From positions 62,001 to 126,000 of the forward strand of contig DASWKF010000017.1 of the NCBI GenBank assembly GCA_036396795.1: DNA of 64,000 nucleotides. Reading direction: 5' to 3'. This document shows, piece by piece, positions 9,635 to 18,783 of the stretch. A model generated the notes under the pieces. That model made no database searches, was not told the origin of the DNA, and was given only the letters and a program-made list of their open reading frames with translations. A program made the position numbers and the translations under genes. How positions within the stretch are numbered: the stretch's first letter is position 1; each line of letters starts with the position of its first letter. Source of the stretch: JAHEEM01 sp036396795 (GTDB taxonomy: Bacteria; Pseudomonadota; Gammaproteobacteria; Steroidobacterales; Rariloculaceae).

Positions 9635-10960
9635 TTGAACGACACGGACAGCCAACCGCGCCCTGCACCCAAGATCATTCCGCGCGCCGGCCACCGCATC
9701 AGCCGCGCCGGTATCTCCAAAAACGCCGTCAAGGTCCTCTACCGGCTGCATAACGCCGGCTACCAGGCGTTTCTCGTCGGCGGCGGCGTGCGCGATCTGC
9801 TCTTGGGGCGCCACCCCAAGGATTTCGACGTCGCCACCGATGCCGAGCCGGACGAAGTCCGGCAGCTCTTCGGCAACGCCCGCCTCATCGGCCGGCGCTT
9901 CAAGCTGGCCCATGTGCGCTTCGGCCGGGACATCGTCGAGGTCGTGACCTTCCGCGCCGCGGCCGACATCGAGCACGACGACCGCCAGCACGCGGCTTCG
10001 GGCCGCATCCTCAGGGACAACGCCTACGGCGATATCGAGGACGACATCTGGCGCCGCGATTTCACCGTGAACGCGCTCTATTACAACATTGCCGATTTCA
10101 GTGTCTGGGACTACACCTCCGGCACGGAGGACATCGAGAGCCGCACGCTGCGGCTCATCGGCGATCCCGAGACGCGCTACCGCGAGGACCCCGTGCGCAT
10201 GCTCAGGGCCGTGCGCCTGGCGGCCAAGCTCGATTTTACGATCGCGCCCGAGACCGCTGAGCCGATCGCGCGCTTGAGCCCGCTGCTGCGCGACGTACCG
10301 CCGGCGCGGTTGTTCGACGAGACGCTCAAGCTCTTCCAGGCGGGCCACGCGGCGCGCAGCTTCGAGCTGTTGATGCAGTTCGGCCTGCTCAAGAATCTGT
10401 TCCCGCACATCGCGGCGGTGCTCGACAAGGATACCGACGGTCAAATACGGAAATTCATTCACGAGGGGCTGCACAACACCGATCAGCGCGTTCGTCAGGA
10501 CCAGTCGGTCACACCGATGTTCCTCTACGCGATCCTGCTCTGGCACCCGATCCGGCAACTGGCAGAGGACCTGCAGGCGCACGAAGGCGTATCGGAGGCC
10601 GATGCGATGCTCAGCGCGGCGACCAGGATCGTCGACGAGCAGCAGGCCTACACGTCGTTTCCGCGGCGCTTCAGCGGTCCGATGAAGGATGTTCTGGTGA
10701 TACAGCGGCGCTTCACCAACAAGCGCGGCAGCCGCGCGATCAAGTTGCTCGAGCACAAGCGCTTTCGCGCGGCCTACGACTTCCTGCTGCTGCGCGCGAG
10801 CATTGGCGAGGTCGACCCGGCGATCGCGGCCTGGTGGACCGAGGTGCAGGAGCTGCCGGCGGAGGGCAAGCGCAAGGCCTTCGAGGTCAAGCGGCGCCGC
10901 GGCGGCAAGCGCTGGCGCCGCTCCGGTGGAACGGGGCGGCCGTCGAGCATCGCCCAGTAG
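9635..10960 (+). CDS. pcnB: Poly(A) polymerase I
   Basis: 441 residues from TTG 9635, just after a GGAAG-like ribosome site; the open frame extends back through the tRNA gene, which cannot be coding. It adds 3' poly(A) tails that mark RNAs for decay. Nucleotidyltransferase signature: LVGGGVRDLLLG followed by KDFDVATDAEP (catalytic Asp pair) near residue 60; RRDFTVNALYYN and EDPVRMLRAVRLAAKL identify the tRNA-NT/PAP superfamily, and the PcnB C-terminal domain with a basic tail (KRRRGGKRWRR) binds RNA. It begins the run pcnB-kinase-panB-panC. Confidence 0.93.
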   Translation: MNDTDSQPRPAPKIIPRAGHRISRAGISKNAVKVLYRLHNAGYQAFLVGGGVRDLLLGRHPKDFDVATDAEPDEVRQLFGNARLIGRRFKLAHVRFGRDIVEVVTFRAAADIEHDDRQHAASGRILRDNAYGDIEDDIWRRDFTVNALYYNIADFSVWDYTSGTEDIESRTLRLIGDPETRYREDPVRMLRAVRLAAKLDFTIAPETAEPIARLSPLLRDVPPARLFDETLKLFQAGHAARSFELLMQFGLLKNLFPHIAAVLDKDTDGQIRKFIHEGLHNTDQRVRQDQSVTPMFLYAILLWHPIRQLAEDLQAHEGVSEADAMLSAATRIVDEQQAYTSFPRRFSGPMKDVLVIQRRFTNKRGSRAIKLLEHKRFRAAYDFLLLRASIGEVDPAIAAWWTEVQELPAEGKRKAFEVKRRRGGKRWRRSGGTGRPSSIAQ

Positions 10961-11035
10961 GCCAGTGTATTCTTGAGCCCGGGACCGCGGCGCAGATCGC
11001 GTCCCGCGATGGTAAGGACCCCGACTCGAACACCC

Positions 11036-11710
11036 ATGACAACGCACGCCGATCAGACGCTCGTGGACGGGCTCCGCTATATTGTCGTCGAGGGGCCAAT
11101 CGGCGTCGGCAAGACCAGCCTCGCGAAGCGCCTCGCGGACAGCTTCGCGAGCGAGCTGATCCTCGAGAGCCCGGAGGAGAACCCGTTTCTCGAGCGTTTC
11201 TACAAGAATCGCCGCCACGCCGCCTTGCCGACGCAGCTGTTTTTCCTGTTTCAGCGCGCGCGGCAGATCGAGAACATCCGCCAGACGGATCTCTTCACGC
11301 CGCTGCGCATCGCCGATTTCATGCTCGACAAGGATCGGCTGTTCGCCGAGCTCAACCTCGACCCCAGCGAGCTTTCGCTCTATCGGCAGGTCTACGAGAG
11401 CCTGCAGCTCGATCCGCCGGCCCCGGATCTGGTCATTTACCTGCAGGCGCCGCCGAGTGTGCTGCGCCGCAGGGTGCAAAACCGCGGCATCCCTTACGAG
11501 CAGTGGCTCGACGAGGAGTATCTCGACCGCCTCGGCAACGCCTATGCGAAATTCTTCTATGAGTTCGATGCCGCGCCGCTGTTGATCGTGAACGCGGCGA
11601 ACATCGACCCGGTGCATCGCGAGGCGGACTATCAGGAGCTTCTTCGGGCCATCGGGCGCATTCGCCACGGCCGGCACTTTTTCAACCCGGCGATCGAAAC
11701 GTTCGCCTGA
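11036..11710 (+). CDS. Deoxynucleoside kinase (deoxyadenosine/deoxyguanosine kinase type)
   Basis: 224 residues from ATG 11036; ATG 11009 is also in frame. P-loop GPIGVGKTSLAKRL near residue 20, the dNK motif ESPEENPFLERFY, substrate-side residues in QLFFLFQRARQ, and the lid arginines in LRRRVQNRGIPYE. The family phosphorylates deoxynucleosides in the salvage pathway; which base is used cannot be told. It lies between pcnB and panB, where many gammaproteobacteria have folK; some lineages carry a kinase of this type next to panB. Confidence 0.85.
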   Translation: MTTHADQTLVDGLRYIVVEGPIGVGKTSLAKRLADSFASELILESPEENPFLERFYKNRRHAALPTQLFFLFQRARQIENIRQTDLFTPLRIADFMLDKDRLFAELNLDPSELSLYRQVYESLQLDPPAPDLVIYLQAPPSVLRRRVQNRGIPYEQWLDEEYLDRLGNAYAKFFYEFDAAPLLIVNAANIDPVHREADYQELLRAIGRIRHGRHFFNPAIETFA

Positions 11711-11760
11711 CTTTGGAGCCGCAGAGAACGATGGTGTACAAGCAGCTACAACAGCGGGAC

Positions 11761-12564
11761 ATGGCGTCGCCGCCGGTCAACATCTCGACGCTCAGGCGAA
11801 TGAAGGCCGACGCCGAGCCGATCGCCTGCCTCACGGCGTACGACGCGAGCTTCGCGCAGCTCGTCGACATGGCAGGCGTGGACCTGATACTCGTCGGCGA
11901 TTCGCTCGGCATGGTGATCCAGGGTCACGACACCACCGTGCCGGTGACGGTCGAGGACGTCGTCTACCACACCCAAATGGTCGCGCGCGGCACACGCCAC
12001 GCGTTTCTGGTCGCGGACCTGCCGTTCATGAGCTATGCGACGCCGGAGCAGGCGCTCGACAACGCCGTGCGCATGATGCAGGAGGGCGGGGCGATGATGG
12101 TCAAGCTCGAGGGCGGCCGCGGTCAGCTCGCCGTCGTCGAATGCCTGGCGCGTCACGACATCCCGGTGTGCGCGCACGTGGGTTTGAAACCGCAGTCGGT
12201 GCATAAGATCGGCGGCTTCCGCGTGCAAGGTCGCGAGCCCGAGATGGCCGAGAAGATGGCCGAGGATGCCAAAGCGCTCCAGGACGCGGGCGCCGACATC
12301 ATGTTGCTCGAGTGCGTCCCCAACGAGGTCGGCAAGGCCATTACCGAGGCGCTCGAGGTGCCCGTCATCGGCATCGGCGCCGGCCCGTTCGTCGATGGCC
12401 AGATCCTGGTGCTCTACGACATGCTCGGCATCACCCAGGGTCGCACGCCGCGCTTCGTCAGGAACTTCATGAGCGGGCTCGATTCGCCGCTCGCGGCCGT
12501 CGAGGCCTACGTGAAAGCGGTCAAGGACCGCAGTTATCCGGCCAAGGAGCATTGTTTCTCCTGA
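11761..12564 (+). CDS. panB: 3-methyl-2-oxobutanoate hydroxymethyltransferase
   Basis: 267 residues from ATG 11761, close to the E. coli length (264); ATG 11731 and TTG 11713 are in frame and would add a short tail. The enzyme makes ketopantoate from 2-oxoisovalerate and methylene-tetrahydrofolate, the first step to pantothenate. Visible signatures: TAYDASFAQLVD, the metal-binding GDSLGMVIQGHDTTVPVT, VKLEGG, HVGLKPQSV and GIGAGPFVDGQILVLYD. It precedes panC by 48 bp in an apparent operon. Confidence 0.93.
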   Translation: MASPPVNISTLRRMKADAEPIACLTAYDASFAQLVDMAGVDLILVGDSLGMVIQGHDTTVPVTVEDVVYHTQMVARGTRHAFLVADLPFMSYATPEQALDNAVRMMQEGGAMMVKLEGGRGQLAVVECLARHDIPVCAHVGLKPQSVHKIGGFRVQGREPEMAEKMAEDAKALQDAGADIMLLECVPNEVGKAITEALEVPVIGIGAGPFVDGQILVLYDMLGITQGRTPRFVRNFMSGLDSPLAAVEAYVKAVKDRSYPAKEHCFS

Positions 12565-12612
12565 TAGAATAGCCGCCCTTCGAGTCTCGGCCTCGGCCGG
12601 GGGAGCTTGTTC

Positions 12613-13473
12613 TTGACGCAATTGCTGCGAGCCCAGACACCGGGCTCCGTGCGCGAGCAGGTGTCGGCGTGGCGATCGGCGGGGCAACGCATCGCCCTGG
12701 TGCCGACGATGGGCAACCTGCACGACGGCCATCTGAGCCTGATCCGCATCGCGGCCGAGCACGCTGATCGCGTCGTCTGCAGCATCTTCGTGAATCCCAC
12801 GCAATTCGGGCCGAGCGAGGACATCGCGAGCTATCCGCGCACGCCCGAGGCCGATGACGCGCTGCTCGCCGAGCAAGGGATCGTCGATCTCTTGTTCGTG
12901 CCCAGCGAGGACGATATCTATCCGCACGGCCTCAACGGCAGCGTCGTGGTCAACCTGCCGGCGCTCGTGGGCGAGCTTTGCGGGCGCTCGCGTCCGGGGC
13001 ACTTCAACGGCGTCGCCTCGGTCGTCCTCAGGCTCCTGAATATCGTCACGCCGGACGTGCTCGTCGTCGGCCGCAAGGATTACCAGCAGGCAATCCTGCT
13101 CGCGCGAATGATTCGCGACTTGCATCTGCCGGTCGAGATCCTGCTCGGGGACACCGTCCGCGAAGCCGACGGGCTCGCGATGAGCTCGCGTAATCAATAC
13201 CTGACGCCCGCGGAGCGCGAGGTCGCGGGCACGTTGCACGCGGTGCTCCAGGAGCTTGCGGTGCAGTTGCGCAACGGCGGGGCCTCGATCGACAAGCTCG
13301 CCCCCAGGGCGCGCGAGCAGCTCGTCAGTGCCGGCTTCAAGCCCGACTACATCGAGCTCAGACGCGCCCGGGAGCTCGGCGCGGTCACCTCGAAGCTGCC
13401 CGACGAGCCCTTGATCCTGCTCGGCGCCGCCTGGCTCGGTCGTGCGCGGCTGATCGACAACGTCCCTGTCTGA
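12613..13473 (+). CDS. panC: Pantoate-beta-alanine ligase
   Basis: 286 residues from TTG 12613, chosen because GGGGGAG at about 12599-12605 is well spaced for it; TTG 12607 would be too close. It joins pantoate and beta-alanine using ATP. Motifs: VPTMGNLHDGHLSLI (HIGH-like), FVNPTQFGPSED, RPGHFNGVASVV, VGRKDYQQAILL and the KMSKS-like SSRNQYL. No panD (beta-alanine source) is in the window. It converges with queG. Confidence 0.93.
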   Translation: MTQLLRAQTPGSVREQVSAWRSAGQRIALVPTMGNLHDGHLSLIRIAAEHADRVVCSIFVNPTQFGPSEDIASYPRTPEADDALLAEQGIVDLLFVPSEDDIYPHGLNGSVVVNLPALVGELCGRSRPGHFNGVASVVLRLLNIVTPDVLVVGRKDYQQAILLARMIRDLHLPVEILLGDTVREADGLAMSSRNQYLTPAEREVAGTLHAVLQELAVQLRNGGASIDKLAPRAREQLVSAGFKPDYIELRRARELGAVTSKLPDEPLILLGAAWLGRARLIDNVPV

Positions 13474-13497
13474 CCTCGGCGCCGCCGGCCGGGGTGA

Positions 13498-14592
13498 TCA
13501 TGCACGCCCGGCGCGCTGCCGCGTGAGCGCCCAGTCGATGTGCTCGCGCACCAGATCGGACGCGCCGCCGGCGCGCGCCTCGAGCGCCGCGACGATCCGC
13601 GGGTCCTGCGGCGCGTTTCCGAGCGCGACCGCCAGGTTCCTGAGCCAGCCCTCGTAACCGGCGCGGCGCAGCGCGCTGCCCTCGGTCGCGTGCGACCAGT
13701 CCGCTTCACTCCAGGCGAAAAGCTCGAGCAGCCCGGCCGTGTCGAGCCCGTGGCGGGGCTTGAAGTCGGATTCCCGCGTGAGCCGCGCGAACTTGTTCCA
13801 CGGGCAGAAGAGCTGGCAGTCGTCGCAGCCGAAGATGCGGTTGCCGATGCCGGGGCGAAGCTCCTCGGGGATGGGACCGCGAAGCTCGATGGTCAGGTAC
13901 GAGATGCAGCGCCGCGCGTCGAGCTCGTAAGGCGCGACGATCGCCTGCGTCGGGCAGACGTCGAGGCAGGCGCGGCACGTGCCGCAGTGATCCGTCGCGG
14001 CCGCGTCGGTCGGTAACGGCAGATCCGTCAGGATCTCGCCGAGGAAGAACCACGAGCCGGCGCCGCGGTTGATCAAGTTGGTGTGCTTGCCGATCCAGCC
14101 CAGGCCGGCTTTCTGTGCGACGGCCTTCTCGAGCACCGGTGCGCTGTCGACACAGACGCGATAGCCGAAAGGCCCGATGCGCTGCTCGATGGCGCGCGCG
14201 AGCCTGTGCAGGCGTTGTCGCAGCACCTTGTGGTAGTCGCGCCCGAGGGCATAGCGCGAGACATAGGCGCGCTTGTCGTCCTCGAGCGCGGCGCGGGCTT
14301 TAGAATCGTCTTCGGGCCAATAGTCCATGCGGGCCGAGATGATCCGCGCAGCGTTGGGCAACAGCGCCGAGGCTTGCGCGCGCTTCTCGCCGTGGAAGGT
14401 CATATAGGCCATCTCGCCATGGCGGCCGGTATCGAGCCATGCTTTGAGCCGCGTGTTAGCCTCACTCAAGTCGGTATCCGTGATCCCGAGTTGCTGAAAG
14501 CCGAGTGTCGCACCAAGCTCTTTGATCTCGCCGGCGAGCGTCTCGAGCTGCTCGCTCGAAAATGGGCTGGCGGGCTGCGGAAGGGTCTTCAT
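13498..14592 (-). CDS. queG: Epoxyqueuosine reductase
   Basis: 364 residues from ATG 14592. It performs the last step of queuosine synthesis in tRNA, reducing epoxyqueuosine with cobalamin and two 4Fe-4S clusters. N-terminus has LGFQQLGITDTDLSE and HGEMAYM; cobalamin-side SARMDYWP; then VCVDSAPVLEKAVAQKAGLG and the double ferredoxin cysteines CGTCRACLDVCPTQA and CDDCQLFCPWN. C-terminal HEAT-like repeats (LRRAGYEGWLRNLAVALGN). It is divergent from nnr with only 25 bp between start codons. Confidence 0.95.
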   Translation of the reverse strand: MKTLPQPASPFSSEQLETLAGEIKELGATLGFQQLGITDTDLSEANTRLKAWLDTGRHGEMAYMTFHGEKRAQASALLPNAARIISARMDYWPEDDSKARAALEDDKRAYVSRYALGRDYHKVLRQRLHRLARAIEQRIGPFGYRVCVDSAPVLEKAVAQKAGLGWIGKHTNLINRGAGSWFFLGEILTDLPLPTDAAATDHCGTCRACLDVCPTQAIVAPYELDARRCISYLTIELRGPIPEELRPGIGNRIFGCDDCQLFCPWNKFARLTRESDFKPRHGLDTAGLLELFAWSEADWSHATEGSALRRAGYEGWLRNLAVALGNAPQDPRIVAALEARAGGASDLVREHIDWALTRQRAGRA

Positions 14593-14617
14593 GTAACGTG
14601 ATAGTAGAACCGTCTAT

Positions 14618-16105
14618 ATGATTGAACTTCCTAATGATATCTATGCCGCTCAGCAGGTCAGGGCGCTGGATCGCAAGGCGATCGAAATCTTCGGCATCCC
14701 GAGCTACGAGCTCATGAACCGCGCCGGCGAAGCCGCTCTGCAGACGCTGTCGGGGCACTGGCCCAGCGCGCGCTCGCTGACCATTGTATGCGGTGCCGGC
14801 AACAATGCCGGCGACGGTTACGTGCTCGCGCGGCTCGCCGCCGGCGACGGCTATCAGGTCCGGGTCGTCAGCGTCGTGCCGCGCGAACGGCTCTCGGGGG
14901 ACGCGGCGCGGGCCGCCGGGGATTGGGTCGGCGCGGGCGGCGAGACCGAGCTCTTCGACGCCGCGGTCTCGCTCGGCGGGGATCTCGTCGTCGATGCGCT
15001 GCTCGGCACCGGGCTCGACCGCGCGCTCGATGGCACATTCGCCGCGGCCGTCGATGCCATCAACGCGGCGAGCGCGCCGGTGCTTGCGCTCGACGTGCCG
15101 AGCGGGCTCAACGCCGACACGGGACTGGTGATGGGTAACGCCGTGCGCGCGTCGGTGACGGTCACGTTCATGGGCCTCAAGCTCGGCTTGTTTCTCGGCG
15201 AGGCGCCGGACCATCTCGGCGTGCTCGAGTTCTCCGACCTGAGTGTCCCGAAGCAGGTTTACGACGATGTCGCCGCGCCCCTGCGGCGGCTCGATCCGTC
15301 GTGCTTGCGCGGCGCGCTTGCGCGGCGGCGCCGCGGCGCTCACAAGGGGGCTCACGGCAATCTATTGCTCGTCGGCGGCGGCCCCGGCATGAGCGGCGCG
15401 ATCCGGCTCGCCGCCGAGGCGGCGCTGCGTGGCGGCGCGGGGCTCGTGCGCGTGGCGACACATCCGCACAGCGTGCCGGCCGTGGCTTCGGGGAGGTCCG
15501 AGCTCATGTGTCACGCAGTGCCCACCGCCGCCGAGCTCACCGCGCTGCTCGCGCTTTCCACGGGAATCGTGCTCGGGCCGGGGCTCGGCAGGAGCGATTG
15601 GGCGCGGGCGCTTTGGGCTGCGAGCCTCGACGCCGGTCTGCCGACGGTCATCGACGCCGACGGCCTCAATCTGCTCGCCGAGTCCGACCGCCGTCAAGGC
15701 GATTGGGTGCTGACCCCGCATCCGGGCGAGGCGGCACGTTTGCTCGACAGCGAACCGCGGGCCGTGCAGGCCGCGCGGCTCGAAAGCGTGCGGGAGCTCG
15801 CCGAGACCTTCGGCGCCACGGTCGTGCTCAAGGGTGCCGGCAGCCTGATCGCCGCGCCCGGCCGGACGGTCGTGAGCCTCTGCGACCGCGGTAACCCCGG
15901 CATGGCCAGCGCCGGCATGGGCGACGTGCTCGCGGGTGTGATCGGCGCGTTGCGCGTGCAAGGTGCAAGCGCCGTGCAGGCCGCGGAAGCCGGCGTGTTC
16001 ATCCACGCTTCGGCCGGCGACGCTGCGGCTGCCGAAGGCGGTGAGCGCGGCGTACTGGCCGGCGATCTCATGCCTTTCATACGCCGATGGGCCAATCCGA
16101 GCTGA
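14618..16105 (+). CDS. nnr: Bifunctional NAD(P)H-hydrate epimerase / ADP-dependent dehydratase
   Basis: 495 residues from ATG 14618. The N-terminal YjeF_N epimerase (residues 1-215; SYELMNRAGEAAL, VCGAGNNAGDGYVLARL) and C-terminal ribokinase-like dehydratase (about 225-490; LLVGGGPGMSGAIRLA, GNPGMASAGMGDVLAG) repair hydrated NADH and NADPH. The start agrees with the E. coli protein. It overlaps tsaE by 19 bp, as in other gammaproteobacteria. Confidence 0.95.
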   Translation: MIELPNDIYAAQQVRALDRKAIEIFGIPSYELMNRAGEAALQTLSGHWPSARSLTIVCGAGNNAGDGYVLARLAAGDGYQVRVVSVVPRERLSGDAARAAGDWVGAGGETELFDAAVSLGGDLVVDALLGTGLDRALDGTFAAAVDAINAASAPVLALDVPSGLNADTGLVMGNAVRASVTVTFMGLKLGLFLGEAPDHLGVLEFSDLSVPKQVYDDVAAPLRRLDPSCLRGALARRRRGAHKGAHGNLLLVGGGPGMSGAIRLAAEAALRGGAGLVRVATHPHSVPAVASGRSELMCHAVPTAAELTALLALSTGIVLGPGLGRSDWARALWAASLDAGLPTVIDADGLNLLAESDRRQGDWVLTPHPGEAARLLDSEPRAVQAARLESVRELAETFGATVVLKGAGSLIAAPGRTVVSLCDRGNPGMASAGMGDVLAGVIGALRVQGASAVQAAEAGVFIHASAGDAAAAEGGERGVLAGDLMPFIRRWANPS

Positions 16106-16635
16106 ACGCGGCTTCGCTGCAACTGCACTTCGCCGACGAAACCGCGCTCAAGGCGGCCGCCGGAGGGGCGGCGCGAGCCTGGCAGGCGGAATCTCGAGAC
16201 GCGATCCTGACTGGGCTTCGAGGCGATCTCGGCAGCGGCAAGACCACCTGGGTACGCGGCATGCTCGAGGGGCTTGGCTATGCCGACCGCGTGCCGTCGC
16301 CGACCTATACCTTGCTCGAGCACTACGCTCTGCCGGGTCTCGATGTCGTGCACGTGGATCTCTACCGTGTCGGTAGCGCGAGCATGGGGCCGGCGGACGT
16401 CACCGCCGAGCTCGAGGCGCTCGGCCTGCGCGACTGGCTGGCGCGCGAACGCTGTTGGCTGCTGGTCGAATGGCCGGAGCGTGCGGCCGAATTGCTGCGC
16501 CGTTGCGATGTCGTGATCCACTTTGAGCTCGGCGCGGGGCCGGACACGCGAGAGGTCGATCTGACCCCGTTCACGGCGCGAGGCGCGTCCCTGGTTGGGG
16601 CGTTACAGCAGGTTCCTGAATCGAGTTCGAGCTAG
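16087..16635 (+). CDS. tsaE: tRNA threonylcarbamoyladenosine biosynthesis ATPase TsaE
   Basis: 182 residues from ATG 16087, inside the end of nnr. TsaE is the ATPase that drives turnover of the TsaB-TsaD complex making t6A in ANN-decoding tRNAs. Walker A GDLGSGKTTWVRG near residue 45, then PSPTYTLLEHY, VHVDLYR and LVEWPER, all family hallmarks. It is slightly longer than usual (about 155) because of a C-terminal tail ending in serines. The nnr-tsaE-amiB order supports the call. Confidence 0.93.
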   Translation: MGQSELNAASLQLHFADETALKAAAGGAARAWQAESRDAILTGLRGDLGSGKTTWVRGMLEGLGYADRVPSPTYTLLEHYALPGLDVVHVDLYRVGSASMGPADVTAELEALGLRDWLARERCWLLVEWPERAAELLRRCDVVIHFELGAGPDTREVDLTPFTARGASLVGALQQVPESSSS

Positions 16636-16724
16636 CTCAGGTAATCCTATCTTTTCTATGCACAATTCTTGAAATTTCGCGTCGAAGTTGTAACCATTGC
16701 CCGGCGGGTTAGGGAGGACGTGCG

Positions 16725-18041
16725 TTGAAGTCGGAATCGTGGGGGTTGCTGCTGCTCGTCGCCGCAGTCGGGGTCGGCCTTACGGCTCAGGCGACTGAAG
16801 TCGAGGGCATGAGGCTCTGGGCGGGCCCCGATTCCACCCGCGTGGTTCTCGATCTCTCCGCGCCCGCGTCCCACCGCGTGTTCACGCTCAACGATCCCGA
16901 GCGCATCGTCATCGATATCAGCGATTCGGTCGTCGCGCTTGCGGGCGTCATGCCCGAAGTCACGGGATACGTTGCCGGCGTGCGCACCGGCGTGCGTAAC
17001 GGCCATGACCTGCGCGTCGTCCTGGACGTAAGCCGCGCGGTCAAGCCGAAGAGTTTCCTGCTCGAGCCCAACGACACCTACGGCCATCGGCTCGTCGTCG
17101 ATCTCCTGCCGCTCAGCGGCGAGCCGGCGGTCAAGCGCGCGCTGCGTGCCGGCGCCGAAGGCGGCCGCGCGCTGGTGATCGCGGTCGACGCGGGGCACGG
17201 CGGCGAGGATCCCGGGGCGACCGGACCGCACGGCGCACGCGAGAAGAACGTCGTGCTCGAGGTTTCCAGACGGCTCGCCGACGAGATCCACAAGCAGCCG
17301 GGCATGGAACCGCTGCTCATTCGCGATGGCGACTACTTCGTGTCCTTGCGCGAGCGCAGCGAAATGGCGCGCGAGGCGCAAGCAGACCTGTTCCTGTCGG
17401 TTCACGCCGACGCGTTTCGCAGCGAGCGCGCTCGCGGCGCGACCGTGTACGTGCTCTCGGGGAAGGGCGCAAGCGACGAAGCCGCGCGCCGCCTTGCCGA
17501 AAGAGAGAATGCGTCGGACCTGATCGGCGGCATCTCGCTCGCCGACAAGGATCAGCTGCTCGCGCGGGTGCTGCTCGACCTTTCACAGAGCGCCGCGATC
17601 AGCGCCAGCTCCGCCGCAGGCAGGCGCGTCATCGAGCAGCTCGGGCGCGTCACGACCCTGCGCAAGGATCAGGTGCAGCAGGCGCCGTTCCTCGTGCTCA
17701 AGTCGCCGGACATCCCTTCGATGCTGATCGAGCTTGCATATATCTCCAACCCGACCGAGGAGCGCGCGCTCAGCGACGCCGGGCAGCAGACCATGCTCGC
17801 GCGCGCGATTCACGCGGGCGTCGTCGATTACTTCCGCGACAACGCGCCGGCGGACAGCTACATCGCGCACAACCCGCCGCCGATCAACAGGCCGCCCGTC
17901 CGCCACGTCATCACGCGCGGCGAAACCCTGTCCGGGATCGCCGAGCGCTACCGCGTCAGCCTCGTGGCCCTGCGCCAATCGAACCAGCTGCGCGGCGACA
18001 CCATTCGCATCGGCCAGGTGTTGGCCATCCCGTCGACCTGA
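16725..18041 (+). CDS. amiB: N-acetylmuramoyl-L-alanine amidase with AMIN and LysM domains
   Basis: 438 residues from TTG 16725 behind GGGAGGACG. A signal peptide is followed by an AMIN domain (about 25-120) that targets septal peptidoglycan, then Amidase_3 (about 145-375) with zinc-site segments VDAGHGGEDPGA, EKNVVLEVSRRLAD, LFLSVHADAF and MLIELAYISNPTEE, and one C-terminal LysM (VITRGETLSGIAERYRV). It cleaves cell-wall amide bonds during daughter-cell separation. Named amiB by position next to nnr-tsaE. mutL, its usual next neighbour, is 8.3 kb away. Confidence 0.92.
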   Translation: MKSESWGLLLLVAAVGVGLTAQATEVEGMRLWAGPDSTRVVLDLSAPASHRVFTLNDPERIVIDISDSVVALAGVMPEVTGYVAGVRTGVRNGHDLRVVLDVSRAVKPKSFLLEPNDTYGHRLVVDLLPLSGEPAVKRALRAGAEGGRALVIAVDAGHGGEDPGATGPHGAREKNVVLEVSRRLADEIHKQPGMEPLLIRDGDYFVSLRERSEMAREAQADLFLSVHADAFRSERARGATVYVLSGKGASDEAARRLAERENASDLIGGISLADKDQLLARVLLDLSQSAAISASSAAGRRVIEQLGRVTTLRKDQVQQAPFLVLKSPDIPSMLIELAYISNPTEERALSDAGQQTMLARAIHAGVVDYFRDNAPADSYIAHNPPPINRPPVRHVITRGETLSGIAERYRVSLVALRQSNQLRGDTIRIGQVLAIPST

Positions 18042-18109
18042 GCCCGAGCCCGTCGGCTTTCGACTATTCGCGGCTCTGGCAACGGAAAGTTGCATTGCAC
18101 GCGCAATCG

Positions 18110-18129
18110 CTGCATGCAGTTGGTATATT
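18110..18129 (+). promoter_or_regulatory. Extended -10 promoter beside a 10-bp palindrome
   Basis: CTGCATGCAG (18110-18119) is a perfect palindrome directly followed by an extended -10 (TGGTATATT, 18121-18129). No good -35 at normal distance. It is placed to drive the small exported protein at 18209, and the palindrome may be an operator. Confidence 0.4.
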
Positions 18130-18208
18130 TCCGGTCGACACGGCAGGTTTGAGAACGCGAGTTTCTGCTGTTGATAGACGCAGAACGCGCACGCGGAGGA
18201 GATGCCAG

Positions 18209-18511
18209 ATGATCAGATGTTTCGCAACGATTCTCCTCATGACAGTACTGTCGGCGAACGCCGCCGAGTGGGAGGACACGCTGGCGACCACGGCGTCGCT
18301 TCGAACGGCCGGGGCGCGACTGGTTTCGAGCGATGTCCTAAAGCTCGAGGACGGTGAATCTGCTTTGATTACTTATTGGGAGGCGCGAAATCGGGCAGAC
18401 TTGGACGTATATAGATGCGTTGACGTCGTCGCCGCCGATTTCGCCCCGCTTCGCCAAATGTGTTGGAAAGTCTTGACACCTGACGGGCGACGGTCTGCGG
18501 AAGCGGGATAG
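18209..18511 (+). CDS. Small hypothetical exported protein
   Basis: 100 residues from ATG 18209, with a clear GGAGGAG site at 18195-18201. A signal peptide (MIRCFATILLMTVLSANA) precedes a mature domain of about 80 residues with two Cys (YRCVDV and RQMCWK) that could form a disulfide. No family recognised. It is the first gene of the segment separating amiB from mutL, and no partner overlaps it. Confidence 0.6.
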   Translation: MIRCFATILLMTVLSANAAEWEDTLATTASLRTAGARLVSSDVLKLEDGESALITYWEARNRADLDVYRCVDVVAADFAPLRQMCWKVLTPDGRRSAEAG

Positions 18512-18783
18512 GAATATTGGATATTCGGATCCAGTTCCTCAGTTTTCCCGGTTGCCCGTTGGCGCGGCGGCGTAAGTTGCAGGGTGTATTTCGGATCTGA
18601 GAGGGTTCCGGCTCAGTCTGACATCATCGCCTGCATCGAAAACCAGATCGTCGCCACCGGCGAGGCATGATGCGGGCCGGACCGGTGTGCGGACGGCCCT
18701 TGTTTGGAGCTGATTCAAACACCGGGGAGCTGCGCCGCGCGAGAAAGCTGACGTGCGAGCGATAGCGTGCTAGCGTCCTATCC

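Noticed and set aside
9545..11677. 710-residue minus-strand frame opposite pcnB and the kinase
   Set aside because: The plus strand holds recognisable pcnB and dNK genes; the minus frame is Arg/Ala/Leu-rich without motifs and also reads across the tRNA gene.
11746..13239. 497-residue minus-strand frame opposite panB and panC
   Set aside because: High-GC shadow with His/Arg/Asp-rich composition and no domain; panB and panC are certain.
18512..18783. Possible remnant gene between the small exported protein and the 18784 gene
   Set aside because: Short stretches such as IIACIENQIVATGEA look coding, but no frame extends far enough or resembles a family.
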